Positions 28,659 to 38,768 of a DNA stretch of 64,000 bases are shown one piece after another. Within the stretch, counting starts at the first letter, position 1. Every line of letters starts with the position of its first letter. The notes beneath the pieces are model-generated. The model did not search any database. It was given only the letters and a program-made list of their open reading frames with translations, and was not told where the DNA came from. The stretch lies in the NCBI GenBank assembly GCA_049487715.1, contig CP150546.1, positions 682,001-746,000 of the forward strand, read 5' to 3'. A program made the position numbers and the translations under genes. This stretch comes from Pycnococcus provasolii (Eukaryota > Chlorophyta > Pseudoscourfieldiophyceae > Pseudoscourfieldiales).

Positions 28659-30311
28659 TTAAATTTTCTGCGGCTTTTCGCCATCGTCATTCGGATGAGA
28701 ACGTTCAAGTGTGAGCTCGTATGATTGTTGCAGTGCCTCCTGCTGACGCACGAAGCGTTGAGCATACCGCATCGTCGAGGTGAATGTCGAATTCTTTCGC
28801 CTATCTCTAATTTGTGCGAGACGCGCCAGTTGATGCTCGTCAGGTTGCAGTAGCTGCATTGCTCCATCGTCAAGCAATGGCGTTGGCTCTAGCCCCCTCT
28901 GAATCAGCGGTGCCAAGACTGTCTGCTGCTGCGGCGGTGCTGATTCATGCTCAAGCACGAGCTGCACTTCACCGCTGGGATTAGTAACCTGAACAAGACG
29001 CATTCCAACGGGAATTTGTACGATCGCAGTGTCAGCTGGAAGCGACAACGGTGTCGGCGGTGGCGAAGTGCCAATCCGCGTTGTCGTGCCATCGGGCAGG
29101 TGCGTGTTTCCTCCCGCCCAACGATCCTGTGTTTGCACACCATGTAAAATGTTTGGAGTATCCTCGCGGACAAATATTCGCGGTGATACATTCAGGTCGT
29201 CGTCTCTCCCGTCCATGATTGTGTCTCCACTTGGCCAGCCATCACCATGCGCACAGTCCTCCCTATCCAATGCCGGCGATGCACCCATTTCCGAGAACAG
29301 CTGATTCACCATGCCAGCTTCGCTGTTAATCATCGCTTCGAACGCTGCATCCTCGGGCACTGGAAGGAGCGTGCTCCCGCCGCTGCCATAGTCACTCTGG
29401 GGTTCGTTTGAGGCATTGACGAAGAGCTGAAGCATGTCATCCTCGAACTTTTTCACCTCGTAAGGTAACGCCGACGGCGCTACAGCAGTAGCACGTCTCT
29501 TTTCCTTTGGAAAGTCGTAATCGCGCTTACCTGCGGTGGCGGGCGCAGTCTTTGGCCTCTTGCCGGGCTCCATCTTCGTGCCCGAGGCAGCAGGACGCAT
29601 TTCCAATTCATTTTCCCGAAGACGATCATTGTCATCGAACAACAGTGATGAGAGTGGTATTGGATCGTACTGTGGATCGGTATCGCGTGGAGTGGTTGGG
29701 TAATCGAGCGAGCCTCTCTTGAAGGCGCCGGCAGCATGAACTGTACGATCCTCCATCTGATCCGGACGCCATGTTGTTGCTACTGGCGCAGAGATGCTGC
29801 GCACCACCTGCCGCCGATGTCCACTGGATGGCGACTGTTGTTGTTGTTCTTGCTGCTGCTGCTGCTGCTGCTGCTGCTGACCTGGTCCCGCCGCTCCCGA
29901 GGGATAAGAAGCAGCGGCAGCCGCGTCGATCGGCGGAAGCCATTGGATCGACGAATCCTTGTTGGGCAAGGAACCAGTAGCCTCGAAGTGACGCACGGCA
30001 GATGGAAACGACGTTCGCAGGTGAGAAGCATTGGCCGGATTGGAGTGTGTGACAAGGTCGCACCGACTGCACATGACCGTGCGCTCGTCCACGCAAAACA
30101 CGTCTGACTTCATCTCACGGCATACATGACAAATTTGGATGCGCGTGTGAAACAGCTCAGGTGAGCCTGCTACGTGCACAAGCGCGTCGCACTTCGCGCA
30201 CAACGGCATAGGCTCGTACTGATAGAGTCCAGAATCTTGATTGAATTGAAGGTGGCTCTCGCAGATGTAGTCTGCCCTCTCCCGGCGACAGTGCCTGCAA
30301 ATGGCAACCAT
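28659..30311 (-). CDS. B-box zinc-finger protein with CCT-like C-terminus (CONSTANS-like)
   Basis: About 550 residues from ATG 30311. The first B-box starts at once (CRHCRRERADYIC) and has a long insert before LCAKCDALVH. The second is canonical: CHVCREMKSDVFC, VMCSRCDLVTH and a last His in NASH. The middle is low complexity with a poly-Gln run and acidic patches. Near the C-terminus IRDRRKNSTFTSTMRYAQRF resembles the first half of a CCT motif (REKRKTRKFEKTIRYASR type), but the basic second half is missing. B-box plus CCT defines plant and algal CONSTANS-like regulators of light or circadian transcription. An upstream in-frame ATG at 30401 would add 30 residues, AT-rich and with an eight-Asp run; I prefer 30311 because the B-box is usually N-terminal. 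Confidence 0.72.
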   Translation of the reverse strand: MVAICRHCRRERADYICESHLQFNQDSGLYQYEPMPLCAKCDALVHVAGSPELFHTRIQICHVCREMKSDVFCVDERTVMCSRCDLVTHSNPANASHLRTSFPSAVRHFEATGSLPNKDSSIQWLPPIDAAAAASYPSGAAGPGQQQQQQQQQQEQQQQSPSSGHRRQVVRSISAPVATTWRPDQMEDRTVHAAGAFKRGSLDYPTTPRDTDPQYDPIPLSSLLFDDNDRLRENELEMRPAASGTKMEPGKRPKTAPATAGKRDYDFPKEKRRATAVAPSALPYEVKKFEDDMLQLFVNASNEPQSDYGSGGSTLLPVPEDAAFEAMINSEAGMVNQLFSEMGASPALDREDCAHGDGWPSGDTIMDGRDDDLNVSPRIFVREDTPNILHGVQTQDRWAGGNTHLPDGTTTRIGTSPPPTPLSLPADTAIVQIPVGMRLVQVTNPSGEVQLVLEHESAPPQQQTVLAPLIQRGLEPTPLLDDGAMQLLQPDEHQLARLAQIRDRRKNSTFTSTMRYAQRFVRQQEALQQSYELTLERSHPNDDGEKPQKI

Positions 30312-30624
30312 GACGGGAGCGTCGTCGTCGTCGTCGTCGTCGTCGTGCTTTAATTTATAAAAGTGAAATGAAAATTTGGGGCGGAAACGGGCGGCACGAC
30401 CCATAAAAAAACGTGTTCCGTACAGTCTGTTTTCTGTGGCCAAAAGGTTTATCCCTCCCCTCCCAAATTTCCGCGTCCCGGGGTAGTATGACGTAATAGA
30501 GAAAATTGACAGAGAATTTCCTTAACCCCTAATAGCTTGGAAAACTGAAATAAATATCTGTTTTCCTTATCCAATGAAAAATAACACTTACAGAATTAAT
30601 TACACAGTACACATAACATTAATT

Positions 30625-31036
30625 TCACATTACGATCGCATGCATTTCAACGGCTAGACCGATGCTCTTCTTCAAGCCTCGCACGCGAGTGCCCAAAGCA
30701 CGACAAGCAACGATGAGCGCATTCGCACGATCGCCCAGACCTTCACGAATGTCACACTCCTCCGTGCTACCAACTTCAACGGTCGCATAAACGCGAATGT
30801 GCGTTGCGTCCGACGAGGTCAAGCCACGCCAAGGAAGGCGAGAAAGCGCACGCTGCATTGCTGCCGACGCGCATGCGCTCCAGCCGACGCTCGCAATCTC
30901 CTCGGGGGTACACCACGCGTACGTGGTGCACGCCGCGGCGCTACCGCCACGTAATCTGACGAAAGCTCCGGCGAAGGAGTCCTCTGCCACCATGTACCGT
31001 GCTCGTCGACGAGAATCCACGTTGATGGCGCCGTCT

Positions 31037-31074
<38 letters not shown>

Positions 31075-31239
31075 CTCCCAACTCTCATCCAAAGCGTTCA
31101 CGATCAATTCGAAACGAGCACCACGAGGAAGAGCACCCACGTCCGCAACTAGCACAAGTGAGGGAGGATGAGATTTGCTTAACGACTTTGCGTACGGTCG
31201 CACTTCCTCCTCCCCCTCTTCCTCCATGCCATTGTCATA

Positions 31240-31274
<35 letters not shown>

Positions 31275-33174
31275 TGTCCCACGGTCGTGCCAGGCCAGCA
31301 TGGGAACGTAGAGCATCCACAAACCTCGTATCAACGGCACCGTGCACCAAGCCATCCTGGACTAGATCAAGCGCCTGCATAACGCGATTGGGCGCATCAT
31401 CAGCCGATGCTCCCGAGGTGTACGCCACCGCGGCGAAGGTGTCTCGCAGCACATCACGTCCGTGACGCCGATAGAGTGCATGTAGCGATGCAAAAACGCG
31501 CCTCGCCTCGAGCGAAGCCTGCTCTTCAATATTTCCCGAGGGCACATGCACAAGTTCCATGCTCCATGGATCAAGCGCGATGACGCCAGCGTAGTGACGA
31601 AATCCCAGCGCGCGGTTCATCTGCGCGTACGGGCCGATGCAGCTCGGCGCCCAAGGCGAAATGCTCTGCACATGCATGACGTCACGAGCAGGACGTACGC
31701 TCCCAGGCGGTGCCTTCGCCGCGAGCATCTGCGCGAGTTTGGACAGCGGTGCGGGGAAGGACACCTCCACCGCGCACGAGGCGGCGCCACCCGCCATTTC
31801 GAGGCAGCACCTCGCGGGTGGATCGCATGCCGGCATATGGCCCGCGTAGTGCTTGTTGACATCCGCAAAGCGGGACATGCGAGGCACGCAGAATGTCACA
31901 TAGTGTGCACTGCCGAGACCGTCGGCAACGCCAGCCGATCGTGCAGCCTTGGAAGCTGCGTCTAGCGCAGCCTGCACCGCGTCGTCGTCATCGTCGCCGC
32001 GCATCGGCGCGGTGGCACAGATGTGAAGCGAGTGCTTCGAGCGCCAGGTGCCAACGCGAACGTCAGCTCGCATCTCTGCCGCATCTTTTCCGTTTACGGT
32101 GGCAGCTGGTGGCGGCTGCATTGCGTCTTCGTCATCGTGGTCGTTGACTTGCGACACGGCACACGCCTCCCCCGCCTTCGTGCTCGCGCCGATCACCTCA
32201 AATGCGTCGACGACCCATGCACCCACGACGCTGTCTCCGGCGGCATGTGGGGGCGTGGCGCGCGCCTTCGTTACGTGCAGGCGTGCCTCGCGGAAGAGAG
32301 CGGGAAAGGCGAGCACGATGGTTTCATACTCGCCGCCTTCGCCGCAGCTGTGCACGCCATATTCTCGCTCGAGCCTGTCCAAGTGGGGAGCAAGCTGCGC
32401 AATTGTTTTGCCAAGGTGCTTCGTGGGGTCGAGTCCAAGCGCCGCCACCTTCACGACAGCCGCGTCCAGTCCGTCTCTAACCATTTCCTTGAGAAGCCTT
32501 CTCTGGCTTCTCTGCCACATGGGTGCGAGCGGAACGAGCTTCGCCACCGTGCACGCGTTTTCGAATCGCACGCGCTGGTAGTCGGATAAGATGGCTCCAC
32601 AGCACGCGTGTGTTGCGTGATACCTGACGCGTGCCGCGACGAGCAGCTTGGCCAAGTCTTCCACCTCGTCACCTTGTGTTGGCACGTACGACAGGCTATC
32701 ATTTTTCCGTTTCATAGCGCTGGTTCTTCTTAGCAGCGGCACTTGCATCATGGATGCGTACGCTTCGATGACGTTATGTCCAATGGACTGGAACATGTAC
32801 GAGTCCAGGTCTGTAGCTGCATCATCACAAGCAAGAGATATTTCCTCTGACGCCCCGTCCATACAAGAAGAAGACGCCGTAGGTGAATGTGTAATTCCTC
32901 CTCCTTCTTGGGGGGGCTCCATACACGGAGCGACGTTCGCGAGACATGCGAGGCAGAATTTTGACGGAAATGATCGACGACGCGAATGATGATCCGATGT
33001 AACATTGTCACCCAAAGCGCCATCACCACCATCACCACCACCATCACCACCACCAGAAGACGATGACAGAATACCGGAAAGTACGAGGTGTAAGCTGTAG
33101 AAGGAATCTTTCCCACCACTGACAAGACCGACGACACGGCACTCGCTTGAAGTTGAAGAAGCTGAAGCCGCCAT
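30625..33174 (-). CDS. DPH6: diphthine-ammonia ligase (DPH6) with RidA-like domains
   Basis: An 849-residue protein for the last step of diphthamide synthesis on elongation factor 2: ATP-dependent amidation of diphthine in the cytosol. The PP-loop SGGKDS is at residues 19-24. The family signatures follow: GHNVIEAYASMMQVPLLRR, GDEVEDLAKLL and VHSCGEGGEYETIVLAFP. The C-terminal part has two YjgF/RidA-like domains, the first near SPWAPSCIGPYAQMNRAL, as in eukaryotic DPH6. Poly-Asp inserts (GAC/GTC repeats) interrupt it at about residues 665-675 and 720-730, lengthening it beyond usual homologs. The start is ATG 33174 (MAASAS); the frame above it is open but lacks ATG. It diverges from the helical-repeat gene across a 298-base promoter containing eight TTAGGG units. 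Confidence 0.88.
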
Positions 33175-33472
33175 AGTTATATTAGCAACCACTTCGGTTT
33201 GGTTTGGTGCAATAATGCCGGCTCATAGTGGTACGCGAAAACCACCCCCATCCATCCATCCTGATTTTAGGATTAGGGTATTCGGAAATTCGGGTTAGGG
33301 TTAGGGTTAGGGTTAGGGTTAGGGTTAGGGTTAGGGTTAGGGTTTACCGTCCTTGCCTCCATGTTCTTCTCGGGGGGTGTTGGTTTGGTTTCGAGCCCCC
33401 CCCCCCCGGTTGTGTTTCCGTCGTCTTGTTTTGTTTTGTTTTGTTTTTGTTTTTTTGGATCATGTCGTGACG
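33175..33472. promoter_or_regulatory. bidirectional promoter with TTAGGG array
   Basis: The 298 bases between two divergent starts hold the eight-unit TTAGGG array, a related GATTAGGG at about 33271, a C10 run at 33403-33412 and TTTTG repeats to 33450. The array lies about 120-170 bases from each start. Confidence 0.6.
33295..33342 (+). repeat. 8 x TTAGGG interstitial telomere-like array
   Basis: Eight perfect tandem TTAGGG units with no mismatches, flanked by CGGG on the left and TTTACC on the right. It is the longest and purest such array in the window. Confidence 0.95.
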
Positions 33473-35350
33473 ATGGTCCTTGGAGCCTTCGATGACCTTT
33501 TTTGTCCCCCTTGTGGTGGTGCCAGTACTCAAAAAAGAAGTCATCGGACGCCTCGAGTCATCGTACGACTCCTCGCGCGTATCACAAACACGTGCAGAGA
33601 CTTTGACCTGTGCAAACCGACGGAATTCGGATGTCTCGCGTGCGCAAGAGCACCCGAACGCGCCGCAGAAATGCTTGGCACGTGCAGCGCGAGATCAATC
33701 ATGGACGCCGGCGGGGCAGAAGCCATGGCGCAAGCGCTGGCGTCGGAGGACGTGGCGAGCATGCGTGCCGCTCTCATCCTTCTGCGTCATACAGCGCAAC
33801 TTGCACCTCCGCAGCTTGCAGACACCGCGCGGGACATCGCCACGCGCGACAACGTGCCGTGCGTTAGCGTTCGCGTGGCGGCGCTGCACGCCGTGGCGGC
33901 GCACGTTCGCGTCGCGCCTTCGTGGCTTGGGCACGACGACGCCGCGGTGCTGTGGAGTGTCGCACGCCACGGACGGTGCGGCGGCATGGGCGACTCAGTT
34001 GCAGAGTCTGCCTGCGAAGCCGTCGCAGCTTACCTGTGCGCGCAGCTTACCTGTGCGCAGCTTACCTGTGAAGAGCCTGAGAGTGCGACACGTACTTCAG
34101 TGAACGAGGCGCTAAAGTGCGATGGTTCTGAAGACCAGGGTGCGCTGCGTGCGGCGCTGGTCGTAGCGCTACGCGTTGCAGAACAAAACGGTGGAAACGT
34201 CGCGGCTGTGCTGCCATCGGTGACGCGAGCCGTGCCATTCGCCGCTGCCACCGAAGAGGGCGAGACGCGCGCTTGTGCATGCGCGCTTGTACCTCATGTC
34301 GGCGACGCTTGCGCCAACACGCTCGTAGCAGGTGCCGCGACGTGCCTGCAGAAGTCAGGTGCACGCGACGATGCACGCGACGCGCTGGATGCGCTCGCGT
34401 TGTGTTCGGCGGTGCAGAGCCTGAGGAGAGGGGGCAGCGCCTGCTCGGCTGCACGCGCCGCAGCGGCGAGTGTGGTCACGAACGCCGTGCGAGCCTGGCT
34501 CGCGCAAGGTGCGTGGACGCGCCTTAAGGCTGCGCTGGTCGCATGGCGTCGAGGCGGTGGGCCGCCTAACACGACTGCATTGATCGCGTGGCTCGAATTT
34601 GTGCACGACGCGATGCGTGACATCCCACACTCGCAGGTGGATCTTCGCCTGAGTGTGCTTGAGAGTCTTCTGGTGAGACCAGAGGATGCATGTGAGTGGG
34701 ATGAGGATGTGGAGGTGACAACATTCCTCGAGGGCGTTGCGATTCCTCTGATATCTTCCGCGGACGTCGACGAAGCATCTGCGGCGTGGGATGCGTGTCG
34801 CATACTCGCTCGCGTTGGTACGATTCCCGAGCCTGTGCTCGACACGTTGTGGTCGCATTGCACAAGCAACGCACGTGCAGGCGCATTTTTTGTCGACGCC
34901 TGTGTTGGAGAGTTGGGCGAGGTCATCGCTCGATGGTGTGCACGGCAAGATGTGCGCTCCAGTTTGCTGAGCGTGGAGGATGCCTCTTCGATGGCTTCGA
35001 TGGCGGACGCTTTGTGCAGCTGCGCCAATGCGAATCGAGGCATGATGGTGGAATCGAGTTGGAAAGCATTGTCGCAGAAGTTGCTGGATGCGTGTGGCGC
35101 CTCCGACGACAACGAGGAGGATGCGGACGTGTTTGACGACAGCAAGCGCGCACTGCGTCGTGCGATGGATCGTCTACGTCGCCTGCTACGAATAGGCGAT
35201 CCTTGCGTTTCTGGAAGGGTGTTTGAGGCGAATCCCCTCCATTTCGAAGAGGAGGACGGCGAGGAGGACGACGACGACGACGACGAGTTTTTGCTCGAGG
35301 AGGAGGAGGAGGAGGAGGCAGCATTTCGCTGGTCAGGCGAGTGCGTTTGA
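33473..35350 (+). CDS. HEAT/ARM-like helical-repeat protein
   Basis: A 625-residue, Ala-rich, largely helical protein. Paired helices such as AMAQALASEDVASMRAALIL, VSVRVAALHAVAAHV and ACEAVAAYLCAQLTC suggest HEAT or armadillo-like repeats, as in scaffolds or proteasome assembly chaperones, but no family-specific motif lets me name it. A 15-base triplication at 34026-34070 gives AQLTCAQLTC. The C-terminus is strongly acidic (an Asp run, then LLEEEEEEE). The chosen ATG is 33473 (MVLGAFDD); the open frame upstream has no ATG and runs into the C10 and TTTTG tracts. It diverges from DPH6. Confidence 0.6.
   Translation: MVLGAFDDLFCPPCGGASTQKRSHRTPRVIVRLLARITNTCRDFDLCKPTEFGCLACARAPERAAEMLGTCSARSIMDAGGAEAMAQALASEDVASMRAALILLRHTAQLAPPQLADTARDIATRDNVPCVSVRVAALHAVAAHVRVAPSWLGHDDAAVLWSVARHGRCGGMGDSVAESACEAVAAYLCAQLTCAQLTCEEPESATRTSVNEALKCDGSEDQGALRAALVVALRVAEQNGGNVAAVLPSVTRAVPFAAATEEGETRACACALVPHVGDACANTLVAGAATCLQKSGARDDARDALDALALCSAVQSLRRGGSACSAARAAAASVVTNAVRAWLAQGAWTRLKAALVAWRRGGGPPNTTALIAWLEFVHDAMRDIPHSQVDLRLSVLESLLVRPEDACEWDEDVEVTTFLEGVAIPLISSADVDEASAAWDACRILARVGTIPEPVLDTLWSHCTSNARAGAFFVDACVGELGEVIARWCARQDVRSSLLSVEDASSMASMADALCSCANANRGMMVESSWKALSQKLLDACGASDDNEEDADVFDDSKRALRRAMDRLRRLLRIGDPCVSGRVFEANPLHFEEEDGEEDDDDDDEFLLEEEEEEEAAFRWSGECV
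34026..34070 (+). repeat. 3 x 15-bp coding tandem repeat
   Basis: Three consecutive copies of CAGCTTACCTGTGCG (the last ends GAA instead of GCG) keep the frame and encode repeated QLTCA. Confidence 0.85.
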
Positions 35351-35891
35351 TGAATGAACGTGCCTGTAATAGATGTACGACGTACTAGTGTACTGTACGA
35401 TAGACACAACCTTGAGCATGTAATATGTAAGTGCTTCACCAAGTACCACCTCCATCGTTTCTTTTTTGGTTCTCTCTAAGGTAGTCTATCGTACCTTGAC
35501 CGTGCTACCTTGACCGTGAAACCTGCCCGCGTGAAAGTGAAAGTGAAAGTGAAATGTCACAGAGAGCACCACTGCAAGCTATCTGCAAGGACTACTACCC
35601 TTAACTAAGGTTTCATGGCGGATCCCCAGAATTCCTATCGTAGAAACCCCCCAAAGGCGCCCTAACCCACTAAAGCTCCCAAAGGAAGGAGGGCCGAGAC
35701 CAGAGCGATCGCCTCAAGAACGATCCGGTATCCCCAAACCGAACCGGATTGTCCAGGCCGAGCCTCGGAGGGAGGGTGCGTGGCGTGTCGCGTTCCTTCA
35801 CCACAAAGCAGATATCGCTCTCCCGGGTCGTTTTCCCTCCCCCTCCGCCTCCATCCTCCATCTGCCCCCGGAGCCATTTAGAAGTCGTCAT
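35351..35891. other. 541-bp intergenic region
   Basis: The region holds TGTACGACGTACTAGTGTACTGTACGATAG at 35371-35402 just after the stop, a symmetrical AAGGTA...TACCTT around TAGTCTATCG at 35478-35497, a GTGAAA tandem at 35532-35555, and CCCTAACCC at 35660-35668. No gene is supported. Confidence 0.45.
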
Positions 35892-38768
35892 ATGAGTATG
35901 GCATCCATGTCTTTCAAGCTGCACTCGTCTGCTGGTGGTGCTCATGGTGGTCTCCGCTGCACTCGTCCTGGTCCTGGGAGAGGCTATAACGTGGCGTCTT
36001 CATGCACTTGTAGGTACACTTCCTTAGTGCCCGGTGGTTCGGTTGTGGGTTCGTTAAGTGCGCGCCGTTCATCAAAGTCGCGGTCTTCGAGAAAAGAGAA
36101 AGGACTTACGAGTGGGACAGCGGGGGCATCGTCGTCGTCGTCGTCGTCGTCGTCGCTTCTTGCGACGACGACGACGGTGAAGTGTGTCGCGCAGCCGAAC
36201 GGAATGCCGAGGAGACAGAAAAATCGAATGGCGAAGGCGGCAAACTCGTCGTCATCCACGCCGACGCCGTCGTCATCATCCTCCTCCGCCTCCTCCCCCC
36301 CAACATCCTCATCATCACCACCACCACCATCCACGACGACGACGACTACCACCACAACCACCACCACCGCAGCGTATGCACCCACGAGTACAGCAGCACC
36401 GCCCGCATCTTCGTCGTCGAATACAAATAAAAATAACACCTCTTCCACGCTCGTAAACTCGGACAGGAGGCTCAGCCGACTGCAAGCTCTCGTGCAGATC
36501 AGACGCCTCTACCGCTCGTTCCTGCTGGCAGAAAAAGCACTGAGCAAGCCGCTCGTCGAAGATGCCGCGAACGTTACCGAGCGACTCGTGCGAGTGAGAG
36601 AATCAAGTATGGACCAAGACGACGGAAGCGGCGAGAAGGAAGACGAGTATGTGCTGGGCCTTGAGCCTGGTGAGCTCGAAGCTCTCGCCGACGCGCTGAA
36701 GGCGTACGACGGTCTCGAAGATGCGGAGCGACGTTTATCAGCCGCGGGACGATCCTTCAAAACCGTCGCACGAGACGTCAAAACAGGTGCGGCGGCGACA
36801 ATCATGATGTCCAAGGCGTTCGAGACGCCCGTGGTGGCAATCGTCTCGCCGGGAAACGCCAGCCGAGGGGGCGCCTCGGTGACGTATGACTCGCCGGACG
36901 AAGCTATGAACGGCATCGTAAATAAGTGGACGACGCTCTCCTCGCAGCTGAAGGATCGCATAGCGGAGACGGAGGCGCGCCTGCCGACGTCGTCCGTGGA
37001 GGGGGCGAGAGACTTGCTCGAGCGTGCCGTCAAGGCGTCGAACATCAACGCCGCGGCGCGTGCTGGAGGGCGCGTGCGCGACAGCCTGGGTAAGGTGAAC
37101 GAGGTGGTGCGCACCGAGCTCGACAAGGAGGTGATCCCCGCGCTGAGGCAGTCTCCCATCACCGTTGTCAATGAAGTGGGAAAGGGATTCCGGGATTTTT
37201 GGCTTCGCCTGAACGGCCGCGAGATCCTCATCGACAGCACCGGCGCAGGCGAGAGCAACGAAACGGTCACTCTGCCGCCATCGCCATCGCCGTCGACGAC
37301 GACGGCGTTGGAAAGTGCGCGTGCGTCATCCGAGTCGACCGAGTCGACCGCGTCCGCAGCACCAGCCCCGAGTCTGCGCCAGGAGCCCAAGGGATGGTTC
37401 ACCAGCGACCGCGCCGAGAGCCGCCGTCGCGCCGCGCTGACAAGCCTCGCGGACCTGCCGGGCCCGTTCATTGACAAGGCGTACCGGCGTGGTCGCGAAA
37501 CGGACCTTCGAACGCTGTGCACGGTGGTGAGCAAAATTGACCGTGAGCTGAAAGATGCGTCATCCAAGCGCGAGCGCATTTTCACCGCCAAGTCAGGATT
37601 TGGATCCGACGTGCTGAGTCGCGTTGCGCGGTTAGATGAGCTGAAGAAGCTCGACGACAGCGTCACGTCGCTTCGCCGGCAGCTCACCCTCCGTGCGACT
37701 GAGGTTGCGCTCTTCAAGGCTCTGTGGGTTCTCGAAGACGAGGCGATGGAGCTGCCACTTGACGCCAGCGACAACGAATCAGATGTGCAGCTGCAGCTCC
37801 TATGCTCCGAACTCGTTGAGATGTACACAATGCTCCGACCTCTGCTTCGCCTCATCGACGCGGCTGTGGATGAAAACGACTCGGTTTTGGCGTCCGCAGC
37901 AGCAGCCGCGGTGGCATCAGTGAGTCGCCGCAACGTGGGCGAGATGCTCCGATCGCTCGACGACGATGACATGTCAAAGATGCTCGGCAGCAACAGCGAC
38001 AGCGCCAGCAACTCTGCTCCCGCGCTCTCATCGACGTCGGCTTCGTCCGAGACGCAATCGTCGTCAGTGCAGCGAGATATCGAGTCCACAATAACCAAGC
38101 TGGCGACTGACGAGGATCTCGCGATGATCGCGCTGCGTGCAACAGACCTCGCCATCCGCAGCGGTGCCGCGCAGGACATCACGGGAGTGAGCTCGCCGAA
38201 GATGGAGCGGCCATCGGACAACGCCATTCTGTGGAACATCGGCAGCATGACGCATTCGGCACAGGGCAAGTTTGACGAAACGACAAGCAAGGCAAAGGAT
38301 GCCGTCGGATTCCTCGTCACGGGATCATCCATGCTCGCCGCGGATGTCAGCAACGCATCGAGACTCTTGTGGCAGGCGGCCACGGGCAAAACGCTGCGCG
38401 CGCGCGAGGTTGGTGCCCTGCGCCGAACGGCTCGAGACACGCTAAGCTTCGTTCCAATGATCATCATCATGGTGGCGCCAATCACGCCGTGGGGCCACGT
38501 TGCCGTCTTTTCGTTCCTTCAACGCTACTTCCCGGAATTCTTCCCCTCGCAATTCAACAGCCAAAGGCAGTCGCTCTTTCGCAAGTACGAAACGCTGAAG
38601 GATGAGCTGCGAAAGGCTGAGGAGGATGCCGCTTTTGAGGAGGAGGTGGAGCGCGTGCGTGCGGTGGAATCGCGCGTCGAACGTATCCGCTTCGGCGTTG
38701 CTCGTGCTGAGGCGAAAGCACTGCGCGGCGCCGACGGCGATGACGACGAAGCACCCACCAACGAGTAA
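35892..38768 (+). CDS. LETM1-like protein, probably plastid or mitochondrial inner membrane
   Basis: A 958-residue protein related to plant LETM1-like proteins, which sit in organelle membranes and affect ion exchange or membrane integrity. The conserved core is near the C-terminus (about residues 845-895): LRRTARDTLSFVP, a hydrophobic span MIIIMVAPITPWGHVAVFSF and QRYFPEFFPSQF. It is followed by a charged coiled coil (ETLKDELRKAEEDAAFEEEVERV). The N-terminus (MSMASMSFKLHSS) is rich in Ser/Arg/Gly and poor in acid, as expected of a transit peptide. Residues 80-170 are Ser/Thr/Pro low-complexity encoded by CAC/ACC and TCG repeats. The middle is helical with FIDKAYRRGRETDLRTLCTVV. The 3' end is followed within 45 bases by a duplicated piece of the JmjC gene. 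Confidence 0.75.
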   Translation: MSMASMSFKLHSSAGGAHGGLRCTRPGPGRGYNVASSCTCRYTSLVPGGSVVGSLSARRSSKSRSSRKEKGLTSGTAGASSSSSSSSSLLATTTTVKCVAQPNGMPRRQKNRMAKAANSSSSTPTPSSSSSSASSPPTSSSSPPPPSTTTTTTTTTTTTAAYAPTSTAAPPASSSSNTNKNNTSSTLVNSDRRLSRLQALVQIRRLYRSFLLAEKALSKPLVEDAANVTERLVRVRESSMDQDDGSGEKEDEYVLGLEPGELEALADALKAYDGLEDAERRLSAAGRSFKTVARDVKTGAAATIMMSKAFETPVVAIVSPGNASRGGASVTYDSPDEAMNGIVNKWTTLSSQLKDRIAETEARLPTSSVEGARDLLERAVKASNINAAARAGGRVRDSLGKVNEVVRTELDKEVIPALRQSPITVVNEVGKGFRDFWLRLNGREILIDSTGAGESNETVTLPPSPSPSTTTALESARASSESTESTASAAPAPSLRQEPKGWFTSDRAESRRRAALTSLADLPGPFIDKAYRRGRETDLRTLCTVVSKIDRELKDASSKRERIFTAKSGFGSDVLSRVARLDELKKLDDSVTSLRRQLTLRATEVALFKALWVLEDEAMELPLDASDNESDVQLQLLCSELVEMYTMLRPLLRLIDAAVDENDSVLASAAAAAVASVSRRNVGEMLRSLDDDDMSKMLGSNSDSASNSAPALSSTSASSETQSSSVQRDIESTITKLATDEDLAMIALRATDLAIRSGAAQDITGVSSPKMERPSDNAILWNIGSMTHSAQGKFDETTSKAKDAVGFLVTGSSMLAADVSNASRLLWQAATGKTLRAREVGALRRTARDTLSFVPMIIIMVAPITPWGHVAVFSFLQRYFPEFFPSQFNSQRQSLFRKYETLKDELRKAEEDAAFEEEVERVRAVESRVERIRFGVARAEAKALRGADGDDDEAPTNE

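Noticed and set aside
34294-35442. A 382-codon minus-strand frame opposite the helical-repeat gene
   Set aside because: It is Ser/Ala/Arg-rich with poly-Ser opposite the acidic tail; it is a shadow of the plus-strand gene.
36509-38485. A 658-codon minus-strand frame opposite the LETM1-like gene
   Set aside because: It is very Ser/Arg-rich, as expected for the complement of GC-rich coding sequence, and the plus-strand frame has recognisable LETM1-like motifs.
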